Below are positions 1 to 7,611 of a stretch of DNA of 39,784 bases, in pieces. The notes beneath the pieces were generated by a model. That model did not search any database, was not told where the DNA came from, and saw only the letters and a program-made list of their open reading frames with translations. The stretch spans positions 1 through 39,784 of the forward strand of contig CALWOP010000007.1 of NCBI GenBank assembly GCA_944383195.1, in the 5' to 3' direction. The stretch is from an uncultured Oscillospiraceae bacterium. GTDB lineage: Bacteria > Bacillota > Clostridia > Oscillospirales > Oscillospiraceae. A program made the position numbers and the translations under genes. How positions within the stretch are numbered: position 1 is the first letter of the stretch; each line of letters begins with the position of its first letter.

Positions 1-45
1 GTACGCGTCCGCGAGGAACAAAGGGCTACGCCCGCACAGTGACAA

Positions 46-64
46 CCACCAGCTTCGCTGGTGG
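46..64. repeat. Perfect hairpin just before the first ATG of the kinase gene
   Basis: CCACCAGC and GCTGGTGG form an 8-bp perfect stem with a TTC loop, ending directly at ATG 65. There is no T-tract, so it is not an obvious terminator. It could occlude initiation at 65 or be the end of an intergenic palindromic element lying outside the window. Confidence 0.55.
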
Positions 65-1462
65 ATGTGTTCATTATTTTCTCTCTTGCGAAACAGCAGA
101 TTTTCCCGTATGATGAAAGAAGCAAGAAGAAAGGCGGCGAGCGTTTTGGACTGGTCCAATTACCGCAATCTCTCCTACCTCCACCTGAAGCTCTGGCAGC
201 GTCAGCTGCTCATCGGGCTGTTGGTGGCCCTGTCCGGACAGCTATATTTATCCGTTTGGGCAGAGGGGTTCCGGGTGTCCGCCGCCGTCATTCTCTATCC
301 CGCTCTGCTGGTCACCCTCATGCGGGATAGCCACCGTCCCACCACCGGACTGGTAACGGGCCTGTGCGTGCTTTTGATCCGCATGGTCATCGACCTGTTT
401 CAGGGCACAGGACTGCTGCACGCCCTGGTCCTGGAATATCCCGGCGGTGTTTTTTATTTGTGCTATGACGCCCTGCTATGTCTTCTGATTCGTGACCGGA
501 GATCTGTCTCCCCGCTGCGGCTGTGTGCTGTCTTCTGGATCTGCGATCTGGCCTCCAACGCCATCAATCTGCTGCTCTCCAGCCATATGCACCCTCAAAG
601 CGGTGCTTTTCCCCCCGCCCTCTCCCTGGCAGGGCTGGCACTGGCCCGTTCTTTTACCGCCTGCGCCATTTTGTGGGTCTCCAAAAGCTACCGCCAGCTG
701 CTCATCCGGGAGGAGCATGAGCGCCGGTACCGCCGTCTGTTCCTCATGACCGCCAGTTTGAAAACCGAGCTCTATTTCCTCAAAAAAGACGCGGAGGACA
801 TTGAAGGAGTCATGTCCAACGCCTACCGTCTGTATGAACGTTTGGAGGGACAGTCGGACCCGGAGCTGGCGTCCCTGGCCCTGTCCATTGCCCGGGACGT
901 TCATGAAGTAAAAAAGGACAACCTGCGCATCATCCGGGGGCTGGAGGAAAATGTGGCCGATGCCTACGACCACCAGGATATGTCCCTCCAGGACCTGCTG
1001 AACATCCTGGAAATCTCCACCCGTCAGTTTTTGGGCAAGCAGCGGGCAGACATCCGCCTGGAGTGTCACTGCCAATCCAACCTGTCTGTACGGGAGCACT
1101 ACCGGCTGCTGTCCATTCTGAAAAATCTGGTCACCAACGCAGTGGAGGCCATTCAGTCCGGAACAGGACGGGGGGCCGTGCGGGTGGAAACCAGGACCGA
1201 GGGAGAGGATTTCCTGCTGCTCGTCTCAGACGACGGCCCGGGCATTCCCCCCAGAGCCATTAAGATGCTCTTCCAAGTTGGATATTCCACCAAATTCAAC
1301 GCCGACACCGGCGATATGAACCGGGGCGTGGGGCTGCCCGCCGTGCAGTACATCGTGGAGGAGCTGGGCGGCTCCATCCAGGTAGACTCCCAGCTGAATC
1401 AAGGGACTGTCTTTCAAGTACGGCTCCCTCTGGCCGCGATCACAGGAGGTGACAAGGCATGA
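65..1462 (+). CDS. Sensor histidine kinase, GlnK (YcbA)-like; start uncertain
   Basis: Membrane sensor kinase of a two-component system. About six hydrophobic segments (roughly residues 47-65, 71-86, 94-112, 125-142, 152-170, 187-205) precede a cytoplasmic kinase half. The probable phospho-acceptor is H280 in DVHEVKKDN. ATP-binding boxes follow: N-box NLVTNAVEAI (354-363), DDGPGI (389-394), the FQVGYSTK stretch and GVGLP (421-425). The response regulator gene overlaps it by 4 bp, and a glutamate symporter gene follows. This is the arrangement of Bacillus GlnK-GlnL, which senses glutamine and controls its transport; the ligand here is inferred. The frame is open to the left window edge and neither ATG 65 nor ATG 110/113 has a good ribosome site. 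A perfect hairpin ends at base 64. The true start may therefore be internal or outside the window. Confidence 0.85.
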   Translation: MCSLFSLLRNSRFSRMMKEARRKAASVLDWSNYRNLSYLHLKLWQRQLLIGLLVALSGQLYLSVWAEGFRVSAAVILYPALLVTLMRDSHRPTTGLVTGLCVLLIRMVIDLFQGTGLLHALVLEYPGGVFYLCYDALLCLLIRDRRSVSPLRLCAVFWICDLASNAINLLLSSHMHPQSGAFPPALSLAGLALARSFTACAILWVSKSYRQLLIREEHERRYRRLFLMTASLKTELYFLKKDAEDIEGVMSNAYRLYERLEGQSDPELASLALSIARDVHEVKKDNLRIIRGLEENVADAYDHQDMSLQDLLNILEISTRQFLGKQRADIRLECHCQSNLSVREHYRLLSILKNLVTNAVEAIQSGTGRGAVRVETRTEGEDFLLLVSDDGPGIPPRAIKMLFQVGYSTKFNADTGDMNRGVGLPAVQYIVEELGGSIQVDSQLNQGTVFQVRLPLAAITGGDKA

Positions 1463-2301
1463 GAATTTACATCATAGAAGACGACATATCTGTCATCGGC
1501 ATATTGGAGGATATTGTGGAGGGCAGCGGTCTGGGCACCATCTGCGGTGACACCGGGGACGGCCCTCCCGACCTGCCGCAGATCCTCGCCCTGGCCCCAG
1601 ACCTCATCCTCATCGACCTGCTTATGCCGGAAAAGGATGGCATCCAGGTGGTGCGGGAACTGCGGGAGATGGGCTCGGACGCGAAATTTATCATGATCTC
1701 CCAGGTGTCCTCCAAGGAGATGATCGCCAAGGCCTATACCGCCGGCGTCTCCTTTTTCATCCAAAAGCCCATCAATCTGATCGAGGTGCGCCAGGTCATC
1801 ACCACCGTCAAAACACAAATTGAAAATGAGCGCGCCCTCAAGACCATACAGGGGGTCTTTGCCGGGCGGGATACCGCCGTTTCCCCTCAGCCCGCCGCCC
1901 CCTCCGACTACCGCCTCAAACGCCTGAAATACATCCTCAGCCAGCTGGGCATGGCAGGAGAAAAGGGCTCCAAAGACATTATGGATCTGTGCGCCCTGCT
2001 TTTGCAGGAGGGGGGCAGCGCCTCCCAGATCCCTGTGTCCACCCTGTGCACCCGTCTTCCAGGCCCCCCAAAAACCATTGAGCAGCGGGCCAGGCGGGCG
2101 GTGGACCGCTGCCTGAGCCACATGGCCAGCCTGGGCCTGGAGGACTATAACAACGAGGTATTTCTCCGCTACGCCGCCCGGCTCTTCCCTTTTCAGGAGG
2201 TACGCTCCGAGATGGCCTTTCAGCAGGGAAAGGGCCCCCGGGGCAAAGCCAGCCTCAAAAAATTTCTGGACGGCTTGGTTCTTCTCCTGGAAGAGGAATG
2301 A
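1459..2301 (+). CDS. Response regulator with YcbB-type output domain (GlnL-like)
   Basis: 280-residue partner of the upstream kinase. The N-terminal receiver domain has the acidic pair D8/D9, the phospho-acceptor D53 in LIDLLMPEKDG and the conserved Lys in FFIQKP near residue 104. From about residue 150 the protein matches the character of the YcbB output domain (helical, YRLKRLKYILSQLG...) found in Bacillus GlnL rather than an OmpR or NarL helix-turn-helix. Its ATG overlaps the kinase stop (ATGA), with a strong AGGAGGTGA site inside the kinase gene, so the two are translationally coupled. The likely target is the gltS gene downstream. It ends before a strong terminator. Confidence 0.9.
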   Translation: MRIYIIEDDISVIGILEDIVEGSGLGTICGDTGDGPPDLPQILALAPDLILIDLLMPEKDGIQVVRELREMGSDAKFIMISQVSSKEMIAKAYTAGVSFFIQKPINLIEVRQVITTVKTQIENERALKTIQGVFAGRDTAVSPQPAAPSDYRLKRLKYILSQLGMAGEKGSKDIMDLCALLLQEGGSASQIPVSTLCTRLPGPPKTIEQRARRAVDRCLSHMASLGLEDYNNEVFLRYAARLFPFQEVRSEMAFQQGKGPRGKASLKKFLDGLVLLLEEE

Positions 2302-2330
2302 CCTTTCCTCCCCATGGTCTCGTTACAAAA

Positions 2331-2367
2331 GGCTTCTGAACCACAAGGTTCAGAAGCCTTCTTTTTT
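2331..2367 (+). terminator. Intrinsic terminator after the two-component operon
   Basis: A perfect 12-bp stem (GGCTTCTGAACC / GGTTCAGAAGCC) with an ACAA loop, followed by TTCTTTTTTCTT. It separates the kinase-regulator operon from gltS, so gltS needs its own promoter. Confidence 0.93.
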
Positions 2368-2486
2368 CTTCATGTATTCATTATTTTCCTTCATCATTTC
2401 TTTTTGCCGGCGATTTTTTTACTGTTTTACCGTTTCCGTTTGTGAAAAGGCGACAAAAACCAGGAAATAGCTTTGTTATTTTAAGA

Positions 2487-2542
2487 GAAGTTTTTTTCCA
2501 GCTGTCGGAATCTGAAGTTTTTTGATGGTGGCAGATTACAAT
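2487..2542 (+). promoter_or_regulatory. Candidate gltS promoter with tandem GAAGTTTTTT repeats
   Basis: GAAGTTTTTT occurs at 2487-2496 and again at 2514-2523, 27 bp apart in the same orientation. A good -10 (TACAAT, 2537-2542) follows, with no convincing -35. A repeat replacing the -35 of a gene next to a GlnL-like regulator suggests an activator-dependent promoter. Bacillus GlnL is described as binding T-rich direct repeats; the match here is by resemblance only. Confidence 0.5.
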
Positions 2543-2578
2543 ACCGCTGTAATGAGGGCCGCGGCAGCGCGGCTTCCC

Positions 2579-2610
2579 CGTTCCGGAAGGAATGGCGTAC
2601 CTCCGGAACG
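2579..2610 (+). promoter_or_regulatory. Hairpin in the gltS leader
   Basis: CGTTCCGGA (2579-2587) and TCCGGAACG (2602-2610) form a 9-bp stem around a 14-nt loop, about 15 nt before the gltS ribosome site. No T-tract follows, so it is a leader structure and not a simple terminator. With the repeats upstream, this accounts for the 339-bp gene-free gap 2302-2640. Confidence 0.45.
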
Positions 2611-2640
2611 CAAATCGTGGAGAAAGAAGGAGAGATATCA

Positions 2641-3885
2641 ATGCTAGAAATCACACTTAATATGTATCAGACCGCGGCCATCGCTATGCTGCTGTTTGTG
2701 GTGGGCCGCTTCCTCACCAACCGTGTGGAATTTTTGAGGAAATGCTGCATCCCCGCCCCGGTTGTGGGCGGTCTGATCTTCGCCATTGCCCACCTGGCCC
2801 TTCGCATGGCGGGCGTGGTACAGTTGACCTTCGACTCCAACGTGAAGGATTTCTTCATGACCCTGTTCTTCACCAGCGTGGGCTACACCGCCTGCTTCCG
2901 GCTGCTGAAAAAGGGAGGAAAGAAGGTGGTCACCTTCCTGCTGGTGGCCATCGTCATGGTGTTCCTCCAGAACATTGTCAGCTCCGTGCTGGCCGGTGTC
3001 TTTGACTGGGATCTGCGTCTTGGCCTGTGCACCGGCTCCATCCCCATGGTGGGCGGACACGGCACCGCCGGCTCCTATGGCCCCATGATGGAAAAGGATC
3101 TGCAAATCGCCTCCGCCAACGCCATCGCCGTGGCTGCCGCTACCTACGGTTTGGTGGCCGGCTCCCTCATGGGCGGCCCCACCGCCCGGAGTATCATCAA
3201 CCGCTTCGGTTTGAAGTCCAACGAGAGCACTGAAGAACTGATGGAGATGGCCGACGAGTCCGCCGCGGACAAGGCCAAAGCCGAGTGCGTGGATGCCGAG
3301 TCCTTCACCAACGCCGCCATCCTGCTTATTGTGGCCTCCGGTCTGGGCACCCTGCTCACCATGGCGATGAACAACATCCACATCCAGATCGGCAACTTCG
3401 AGTTCAACTTCACCTTCCCCACCTACATCGGCGCCATGCTCATCGCCGCCGTCATCCGCAACTTCTGTGACGTCCGCCACATTGTCCTGCCCGCCAAGGC
3501 GCTGGATCTGTGGGGCAACGTATCCCTGTCCATCTTCCTGGCCATCGCGCTGATGTCTGTGGCTCTGTGGGATCTGGCCAAGGTAGTCGGCCCCATGAGC
3601 GTCATGCTCCTGGCCCAGACCGTTATGATGTTCCTCTTTGCCCGCTTTGTGGTGTACAACATCATGGGCCGGGATTACGAAGCCGCTGTGATGACCGCCG
3701 CTTTCTGCGGCTTCGGCATGGGCGCCACCCCCAACGCCATGGCCAATATGCAGGCCGTCACCAAGCAGTACGGCCCTGCTCCTCAGGCCTACTTCATCGT
3801 CCCACTGGTGGGTTCCTTGTTTATCGACTTCTTCAACGGCCTGATCATCACCGGCTTCCTGAACGTCCTGCCCATCTTCGGCTGA
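2641..3885 (+). CDS. gltS: Sodium/glutamate symporter, GltS family
   Basis: 414-residue integral membrane carrier of the GltS family, importing glutamate with sodium. It has ten or more hydrophobic segments in two halves, with the family's PMVGGHGTAGSYG region near residues 135-147 and the matching GFGMGATPNAMANMQAV region in the second half. Both are glycine-rich re-entrant loops. ATG 2641 was chosen because AAGGAG sits 9 nt upstream; the in-frame GTG at 2617 has no such site. The gene stands alone between two terminators, downstream of the GlnK/GlnL-like pair that probably regulates it. Confidence 0.93.
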   Translation: MLEITLNMYQTAAIAMLLFVVGRFLTNRVEFLRKCCIPAPVVGGLIFAIAHLALRMAGVVQLTFDSNVKDFFMTLFFTSVGYTACFRLLKKGGKKVVTFLLVAIVMVFLQNIVSSVLAGVFDWDLRLGLCTGSIPMVGGHGTAGSYGPMMEKDLQIASANAIAVAAATYGLVAGSLMGGPTARSIINRFGLKSNESTEELMEMADESAADKAKAECVDAESFTNAAILLIVASGLGTLLTMAMNNIHIQIGNFEFNFTFPTYIGAMLIAAVIRNFCDVRHIVLPAKALDLWGNVSLSIFLAIALMSVALWDLAKVVGPMSVMLLAQTVMMFLFARFVVYNIMGRDYEAAVMTAAFCGFGMGATPNAMANMQAVTKQYGPAPQAYFIVPLVGSLFIDFFNGLIITGFLNVLPIFG

Positions 3886-3894
3886 GTACTGAAT

Positions 3895-3931
3895 AAAAAT
3901 GGCCCGCCCCAATCCGGGGCGGGCCATTTTT
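3895..3931. terminator. Bidirectional terminator between gltS and queH
   Basis: A 16-bp perfect stem (AAAAATGGCCCGCCCC paired with GGGGCGGGCCATTTTT) with an AATCC loop. The A-run and T-run at its two ends let it serve the converging gltS (plus) and queH operon (minus). Confidence 0.93.
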
Positions 3932-4505
3932 ATTGGTCTTTCTCCTGCTCCAACCGCTTTGCCGCCTTTTTCCGCTTGGCAGCCATGTAGCGGTCCTCCT
4001 CACTGAAAATACAGCCGCAGTACTTCTGCATATAAAAACCGTGCTCCCGGGCAAACTGCTGTCCCTCCTGAAAGAGAGGCCGAAAATCCCGGTAGAGAAA
4101 TTCCACGCCGTACTTCTCCCCCATCTCCCGGGCCACGGCAGCAATGGCCTCGTGCTTTTGGTAGGGAGAGATGAGCAGCGAGGTGGTAAAGCTGTCATAG
4201 CCGTTTTCCGCGGCATACCGGGCAGTCTCCTCCATCCGCACCCGGTAGCAGTAGGCGCACCGACCGTCAATGTTGTCCGCCACGGCGGTAATGAAGGAAC
4301 GCAGGTCATAGGAGCCGCCGATGATCAGCTTCATGCTGATCTCCTTGGCGTAGTCCTCCAGGGTGTGCTTTCGGGCCTGATACTCGGTGTAGGGGTGGAT
4401 ATTGGGATTGAACCAAAAGCCCGTCACCTGTATGCCCTCCTCCCGCAGCTGGGCAATGGGGCGGTTGGCACAGGGAGCACAGCAGATATGCATCAGTGTA
4501 TTCAT
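3930..4505 (-). CDS. queH: Epoxyqueuosine reductase QueH
   Basis: 191-residue QueH (formerly DUF208), which reduces epoxyqueuosine to queuosine in tRNA. It carries the expected Cys pattern: CCAPC near the N-terminus, the FNPNIHP segment, CAYCYRVRMEETA in the middle and KYCGCIFS near the C-terminus. These probably bind an iron-sulfur cluster. ATG 4505 is preceded by GGAGGAAG and overlaps the stop of the upstream SLOG gene by 4 bp. It is the last gene of the five-gene minus-strand operon. No other queuosine gene is in the window. Confidence 0.93.
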   Translation of the reverse strand: MNTLMHICCAPCANRPIAQLREEGIQVTGFWFNPNIHPYTEYQARKHTLEDYAKEISMKLIIGGSYDLRSFITAVADNIDGRCAYCYRVRMEETARYAAENGYDSFTTSLLISPYQKHEAIAAVAREMGEKYGVEFLYRDFRPLFQEGQQFAREHGFYMQKYCGCIFSEEDRYMAAKRKKAAKRLEQEKDQ

Positions 4506-5014
4506 TCTTCTTCCTCCGGGTGCAGGATCTCCGTTTCCAGTTTTTTCCCCAACGCATAGGCCAGCGTCTGGGCTGTCCCTCCCTTGGGCTGTCCATTGTA
4601 AAGGGCAATGATCCGGGCGGACCGGTCCACCATATAGCGGTTGCGGCGCATCATGCAAAAGCGGTCGTAGTGGTGCTGAACCAGGGTCTCATAGTCACAC
4701 TGATCCAAAATGGCCCAGTACCGCTTCCGATCCGCCGGCGACCAGCTGTCTGCCTGTTTCTCATAGGGGCGCACCCCCTCCAGAGTGACGTCCGGATGCC
4801 GCTTGCGCAGCTCCAGCACCGCCTGGGCAAAGTAGAAGTCGCCGCCCTTGGCCATGCCGCACATAAAGTGCCGAAAGCCCGTCTCATAGGCCCGCTTCAG
4901 GGCCTGGGCAATCTGCTCCTTGGCTCTTACGCACCGAGGGTCATCCTCATGTTCTCCCCAGGGCAGCTTTTCGGGGCGATGCCCGGTAAAGCAGCAGGTC
5001 GTCGTACGCTCCAC
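4502..5014 (-). CDS. SLOG-family protein (DUF1273/YpsA-like)
   Basis: 170-residue Rossmann-like protein of the SLOG superfamily. It opens with CCFTGHRPEKL, has the MCGMAKGGDFYFAQAVLEL nucleotide-binding loop and later MRRNRYMVDRSARIIALYNG. This order is typical of DUF1273/YpsA proteins, thought to bind nucleotide-derived ligands; the actual ligand is unknown. It starts at GTG 5014 with an AAGGAGGGA site. It is 37 bp after the peptidase gene and overlaps queH by 4 bp. Confidence 0.85.
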   Translation of the reverse strand: MERTTTCCFTGHRPEKLPWGEHEDDPRCVRAKEQIAQALKRAYETGFRHFMCGMAKGGDFYFAQAVLELRKRHPDVTLEGVRPYEKQADSWSPADRKRYWAILDQCDYETLVQHHYDRFCMMRRNRYMVDRSARIIALYNGQPKGGTAQTLAYALGKKLETEILHPEEEE

Positions 5015-5051
5015 GGCCTCTCCCTCCTTCCTTGCCCATGTGCGCTCCGGA

Positions 5052-6116
5052 TTACAGGACGATCAGGTCCTTGGGAGAGCGGGTAATATCCTCACAGCCG
5101 TTTTCCGTCAGGATCAGCACGTCCTCAATGCGTACACCGAAGCGGCCGGGCAGATAGACCCCCGGCTCGGCGGAGATCACCGCCCCCACAGGCAGAATCC
5201 GCTGCTCGCTGGGCGCCGCATTGGGCGATTCGTGGATATCCAGCCCCAGGCTGTGCCCAAAGCTGTGGGTAAAATATTCCTCATACCCGGCTTCCCGCAG
5301 GGCGCCGCGGGCAGCCGCATCCACTTCCCAGCCGGCCACGCCGCCCCGGGCCGCGTTGATGCCCGCCTTTTGCGCGGCCAGGACCGCGGCATAGACCGCC
5401 TCCATCTCCTCCGTGGGCTGTCCCAGGGCCACCGTGCGGGTCATATCCGAGCAATAGCCCTGGACCTTACAGCCAAAATCCATGGTAATGAACATCCCGG
5501 TGTCCACCACCTGATCTCCCGGGACCGCATGGGGCCTGGAACCATTTGGGCCGGCGGCCACAATAGGATCAAAAGACACCTGCTCCCCGCCCCGGCGCAT
5601 CAGCTCATAGACCAGCCGGGCGGCAATCTCCCGCTCAGTGAGGCCGGGCCGGATAAAGTTGAGGATGGCCTTGAATGCCTCGTCGGTGATCTCCTGGGCC
5701 CGGCGCATCACCGCCTGCTCCTCCCCGTCCTTGGAGGCCCGAAGCTCATCCAGGAGCGTCTGGGCGGGAGTGAGGATGCAGGGCAGCTCCTGGGTGTACC
5801 GGCGGTGGGCGTCCACCGTCACCGCCCCGCTCTCAAAGCCCACATTGTGCAGTCCATGCTCCTCGGCATAGGCCCTGGCTTGGGCCAGGTGCCCGTTCCC
5901 GGCGGTGATCAGCGACACCTGCGCCCCGGTGACCTGCTCCCGCGCCGCCTCAATGTAGCGCCCATCTGTCGTGTAATGGGCCCCGTCCCTGGTGACCAGA
6001 AGCGTTCCCTCTCCATGAAACCCCAGGGCATACCGTTCTCCGGACTCACTGGTAATGAGCATGGCGTCCAGGCCATACTCTGAAAGTTTGGAGGCAATAT
6101 TGGAAATATGATTCAT
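5052..6116 (-). CDS. M24 aminopeptidase (Xaa-Pro peptidase family)
   Basis: 354-residue cytoplasmic metallopeptidase. Residues 1-125 form the creatinase-like N-terminal domain and 130-354 the pita-bread catalytic domain. The five metal ligands are visible: D213, D224 (MDFGCKVQGYCSDMTRT), H288 (HSFGHSLG), E317 (SAEPGVYL) and E331 (RIEDVL). H196 in PHAVPGD is the usual proton relay. It likely removes N-terminal residues before proline, or splits X-Pro dipeptides (PepQ); the sequence alone does not decide. ATG 6116 has AAGGAG upstream and lies 15 bp after the preceding gene's stop. Confidence 0.92.
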   Translation of the reverse strand: MNHISNIASKLSEYGLDAMLITSESGERYALGFHGEGTLLVTRDGAHYTTDGRYIEAAREQVTGAQVSLITAGNGHLAQARAYAEEHGLHNVGFESGAVTVDAHRRYTQELPCILTPAQTLLDELRASKDGEEQAVMRRAQEITDEAFKAILNFIRPGLTEREIAARLVYELMRRGGEQVSFDPIVAAGPNGSRPHAVPGDQVVDTGMFITMDFGCKVQGYCSDMTRTVALGQPTEEMEAVYAAVLAAQKAGINAARGGVAGWEVDAAARGALREAGYEEYFTHSFGHSLGLDIHESPNAAPSEQRILPVGAVISAEPGVYLPGRFGVRIEDVLILTENGCEDITRSPKDLIVL

Positions 6117-6131
6117 GCTTGTTCCTTCTCC

Positions 6132-6989
6132 TTACGCCAGACAGCTCTGGTAAATTCGTTGCATCTCCGCCGCGTCTTCCGCCTGCGTTCCTGCCGATTC
6201 GCAGATAAAGGTGGGGCTCCAGCCTCGGCGGGCCACTTCTCCCGCCAGGGGAGCCCATTGGGGCCCGTAGCCATCGTCATCGGCAAAGGTGCGGTGACAT
6301 TTCTCCCCGCCGTTGGGGGTAAATTGGATATGGGAAAAATGGCTGTGGAACCGGGAAGCCCGCTCCGGGCCCAGTACCCCTTCCACCCGGTCCAGCATCC
6401 GGCAGTAGGCCTCCTGCCCGTCATCCGCTCCAAGAGAGCGGGCATACAGGTGGCCAAAGTCGATGCAGGGAACCAGCCGTTCATCCAGGGTGCAAAGCTC
6501 CAGCACCTCGTCCAGATCCCCCAGCTGATTGATTTTCCCCATGGTCTCCGGGCACAGGGCAATGTGCCCATACCCGCCCTCATCACAGGCGGCCATCACC
6601 GCTTTCAGGCTTTTGAGGGCAATGTCCAGCGCCTCCCGGCGGGTGCGCTTCATCAGCGCTCCGGAGTGGATCACGATCCGCCCCGCTCCCATGGCGTCCG
6701 CCACCTCACAGGCGGCGGTGATATAGCCGATGGTTTTCTGCAGCGCATCCGGGTCCGGATTGGCCAGATTGATAAAATAGGGGGCATGGACCGACAGGGC
6801 GATCCCCGCCTGCTCTGCCCGCTGTCCCAGCTTCCGTGCGGTGTCCGTCCCCACATGGACGCCCTTGCCGCACTGGTACTCATAACAGTCAAGGCCCAGC
6901 TCCGCGATCCACCCCGGCGCATCCAGAGAGGATTTATACCGCTTGGAAAAGCTGTCGGAATTGCCCGCCGGGCCAAACTTTGCGCTCAC
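6132..6989 (-). CDS. Endonuclease IV-like TIM barrel (AP endonuclease family 2)
   Basis: 285-residue TIM barrel of the Nfo/xylose-isomerase-like group. Most zinc ligands of endonuclease IV have counterparts: H68 (SVHAPYFINLAN), H108 (VIHSG), E148 (PETMGK), D177 and H180 (CIDFGHL), a His cluster at 215-220 (HSHFSHIQF), H232 and E264. This supports a trinuclear metal site and a role cutting abasic DNA. The loops differ from classical Nfo (GEKCHR in place of DRH), so another phosphoester or sugar substrate is possible. It starts at GTG 6989 with AGGAGG upstream, overlapping the yqeG-like stop by 4 bp. Confidence 0.82.
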   Translation of the reverse strand: MSAKFGPAGNSDSFSKRYKSSLDAPGWIAELGLDCYEYQCGKGVHVGTDTARKLGQRAEQAGIALSVHAPYFINLANPDPDALQKTIGYITAACEVADAMGAGRIVIHSGALMKRTRREALDIALKSLKAVMAACDEGGYGHIALCPETMGKINQLGDLDEVLELCTLDERLVPCIDFGHLYARSLGADDGQEAYCRMLDRVEGVLGPERASRFHSHFSHIQFTPNGGEKCHRTFADDDGYGPQWAPLAGEVARRGWSPTFICESAGTQAEDAAEMQRIYQSCLA

Positions 6990-7492
6990 AGAAACGGCCT
7001 CCTTTTGCCCAGCAGACGGAACGGGGTCTCCGCGGCGTAGCGGATGTACCGCCCCGGGTTGCCCGCCAGACGGATGGGCTCCACCAGCAGGGGGATGACC
7101 CCCGCATTGTTGGCCCCCAGCGTGTCGGTAAAAATCTGATCGCCCACCATGACCGTCTCCTCCGGCCTGCAGCCCATGCGCTCCATAGCCCGGAGATAGC
7201 CCGCCCGCTTGGGCTTGCCGGAATGGCCCTGATAGGCAATGCCCAGCGCTTGGGCAAAGTGCTGAGCCCGACCGGGCTTGCGGCTGTTGGACAGGAGAAA
7301 CAGCTGGATTCCCTGCTCCTCCAGCGCCTGCTTCCAGGCTCGCACTTCTTCGGGCACCTGCGTCACCTTATAGGGGACCAGGGTATTGTCCAGGTCGGCC
7401 AGCACCAGACGGATGCCCCGCTGGGCCAGGGCCTTGGGGTCAATTTGTGTGACCGAGGGGTAGACCCCCCGGGGTATGGGTGAAAAGGACAC
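6986..7492 (-). CDS. YqeG-family HAD IIIA phosphatase
   Basis: 168-residue HAD phosphatase. All four HAD motifs are visible: nucleophile D33 and D35 in ADLDNTLV, the Ser in LLSNS, Lys in GKPKRAGYL, and the acidic GDQIFTD motif. Length and motif spacing fit YqeG of Gram-positive bacteria (related to PgpP). The substrate is not settled and could be phosphatidylglycerophosphate. It starts at GTG 7492 with AAAGGAG eight bases upstream. First gene of the minus-strand operon that ends with queH. Confidence 0.9.
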   Translation of the reverse strand: MSFSPIPRGVYPSVTQIDPKALAQRGIRLVLADLDNTLVPYKVTQVPEEVRAWKQALEEQGIQLFLLSNSRKPGRAQHFAQALGIAYQGHSGKPKRAGYLRAMERMGCRPEETVMVGDQIFTDTLGANNAGVIPLLVEPIRLAGNPGRYIRYAAETPFRLLGKRRPFL

Positions 7493-7569
7493 GGATGCAT
7501 TCTCCTTTATTCTAAACAGCGCCCGGAGCGCATAGAGTAAAGCACACGGGCTTCAATTTTGCGCTTGAC

Positions 7570-7598
7570 AGTATATCACACCTGACTAGTTTGGACAA
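7570..7598 (-). promoter_or_regulatory. SigA-type promoter of the yqeG-queH operon
   Basis: On the minus strand, -35 TTGTCC (7598-7593), a 17-bp spacer and -10 TATACT (7575-7570). It lies about 80 bp before the first gene and within the short divergent gap, next to the start region of the 7612 gene. Confidence 0.7.
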
Positions 7599-7611
7599 GG
7601 GGGCATTGCCT

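Noticed and set aside
2644-3927. 427-codon open frame on the minus strand
   Set aside because: Antisense to gltS, His/Gly-rich, with no start site or domain.
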